Part shown: piece by piece, positions 63,301-64,000 of the stretch
Numbering within the stretch: position 1 is the stretch's first letter
Layout: each line of letters opens with the position of its first letter
NCBI RefSeq assembly: GCF_002002885.1
Contig: NZ_CP019510.1
Location: 1,798,001-1,862,000, forward strand
Origin: Janthinobacterium sp. LM6
Lineage (GTDB): Bacteria > Pseudomonadota > Gammaproteobacteria > Burkholderiales > Burkholderiaceae_D
DNA: 64,000 nucleotides
Reading direction: 5' to 3'
Notes under the pieces: generated by a model
Database searches by the model: none
What the model saw: only the letters and a program-made list of their open reading frames with translations
What the model was told of the DNA's origin: nothing
Translations under genes and position numbers: made by a program

Positions 63301-63983
63301 TGTTGCTGACGGGGCGGGAACAGGAATACTTGCTGCACGCCATACTCGGCGCGCATGGCATCGCCGCGCCCGGCGATTTCTTTTTGTGGAGCCAGGGGCC
63401 GCTGCAGGCGCTGCTGCCGCATGCCGTCCTCGTCTGCGCGCAACTGGGCGCCGATGGCGGCGTGGTGCGCAGCGCGGCCTGGCATAGCACGGTGCTGGCC
63501 GAGGCCGAGGTGCGGGACTTCAGCGACCCGCGCCAGGGACAGGTGGCCCGGCTGGCGCAGGCCTGGCGCGCAGGCGGGCGGCGCGTCGCCTTCATCGACG
63601 GAGTCCTCGTGCATGGCAGCGCGGGCGCTGGCGGCGGCAGTTTCTTTGCCCTGTTCCGCGCCCCCTGCGCATCCTGGCCCGATCCGGCGCGCCAGGCGTA
63701 CGTGCTGGAATTGCTGCTGCCCTGCCTGCATCTGCATTGGCTGGCGCTGCCGGACGGCGCGCAGGCAGCTCACGCCGGCGCGGCGCGCGCGGCCAGTGCG
63801 CGCGAGCTGGAAGTGCTGCACTGGGTCAGCATCGGCAAGAGCAATGAAGAGGTGGGGCAAATCCTCGGCATCAGCGGGGGGACAGTGAAAAGCCACTTGC
63901 AGCGCATCTACAAATTATTGGGGGTGAGCAATCGCACGCAAGCGGTCTCGCGCGGCATCGCGCTGCGGCTGCTCAGCCATTAG
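63300..63983 (+). CDS. epsA: EpsA-type LuxR-family regulator (exosortase-B/PEP-CTERM associated)
   Basis: A 227-residue protein. The ATG at 63300 shares a base with the preceding stop (TGATG). The N-terminal half (residues 1-160) is an autoinducer-domain-like or PAS-like region without a recognised ligand motif (LLTGREQEYLLHAILGAHGIAAPGDFFLW, LLLPCLHLHWLAL). The C-terminal LuxR HTH is complete: ARELEVLHWVSIGKSNEEVGQILGISGGTVKSHLQRIYKLLGVSNRTQAV. The layout and length match EpsA (TIGR03020), linked to exosortase-B EPS loci, so it likely regulates the locus ending 6 kb upstream and its PEP-CTERM genes. The last 17 bases of the window hold nothing. Confidence 0.88.
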   Translation: MLLTGREQEYLLHAILGAHGIAAPGDFFLWSQGPLQALLPHAVLVCAQLGADGGVVRSAAWHSTVLAEAEVRDFSDPRQGQVARLAQAWRAGGRRVAFIDGVLVHGSAGAGGGSFFALFRAPCASWPDPARQAYVLELLLPCLHLHWLALPDGAQAAHAGAARAASARELEVLHWVSIGKSNEEVGQILGISGGTVKSHLQRIYKLLGVSNRTQAVSRGIALRLLSH

Positions 63984-64000
63984 CGCTGGTTCTGCGGTAT

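Overview
The window reads as a high-GC chromosome segment of a Gram-negative betaproteobacterium, most likely an Oxalobacteraceae member such as Janthinobacterium, Massilia or Duganella. This is inferred from codon use, an exosortase-B (EpsA/B/D/E/F/G/I/L-type) exopolysaccharide locus, PEP-CTERM proteins and an Azoarcus-type 2-aminobenzoyl-CoA pathway. No species can be proven from sequence reading alone. No insertion sequence, prophage or CRISPR array was seen.

Bases 1-8430 hold mixed housekeeping and envelope genes: the 3' end of a membrane pyrophosphatase, two small exported proteins, a Fur-box-controlled TonB-dependent receptor on the minus strand, a small proline-rich exported protein, a type-2 3-hydroxyacyl-CoA dehydrogenase behind a perfect 22-bp palindrome, a gamma-glutamyltransferase and a patatin-like lipase. 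Bases 8484-13510 encode a very large hybrid sensor kinase (double propeller, Y_Y_Y, HisKA/HATPase, REC, HPt) and a stand-alone response regulator.

Bases 13538-21381 form one tight seven-gene operon for aerobic CoA-dependent catabolism of 2-aminobenzoate (or a close analogue such as salicylate): CoA ligase, fused flavin monooxygenase/old-yellow-enzyme reductase, SDR, MarR regulator, enoyl-CoA hydratase, acyl-CoA dehydrogenase and a RidA-type deaminase. A MarR-type inverted repeat precedes it and a nested palindrome follows it.

Bases 21501-25058 hold a PEP-CTERM-anchored TLD-domain protein and an MBOAT/SGNH pair that looks like a polysaccharide O-acetyltransferase. tRNA-Arg(CCT) and the ABC-F ATPase Uup follow.

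Bases 27451-57493 are a large exopolysaccharide/exosortase-B locus. It contains a CAAX-like protease, EpsL, an initiating sugar-phosphate transferase, EpsD, EpsE, EpsF, a degenerate EpsG, exosortase B, EpsI, a Wzx-type flippase, a Wzy-like polymerase/ligase and several glycosyltransferases. It also contains two heparinase-II/III-like proteins, an asparagine-synthase-like amidotransferase and GDP-mannose/GDP-mannuronate supply (GDP-mannose dehydrogenase, a nucleotidyltransferase, ManC/AlgA), and ends with a TIGR03790-type protein. The gene set suggests a uronate-containing, possibly amidated and acetylated polymer made by a Wzx/Wzy route. A 526-bp gap before epsD contains strong stem-loops.

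Bases 57559-63983 hold two more PEP-CTERM proteins, a 1004-residue extracellular nuclease behind two Pho-box-like repeats, and a two-gene regulatory unit. That unit pairs an OmpR-type regulator, whose phosphoacceptor Asp is replaced by Glu, with an EpsA-type LuxR regulator that probably controls the exopolysaccharide/exosortase system.
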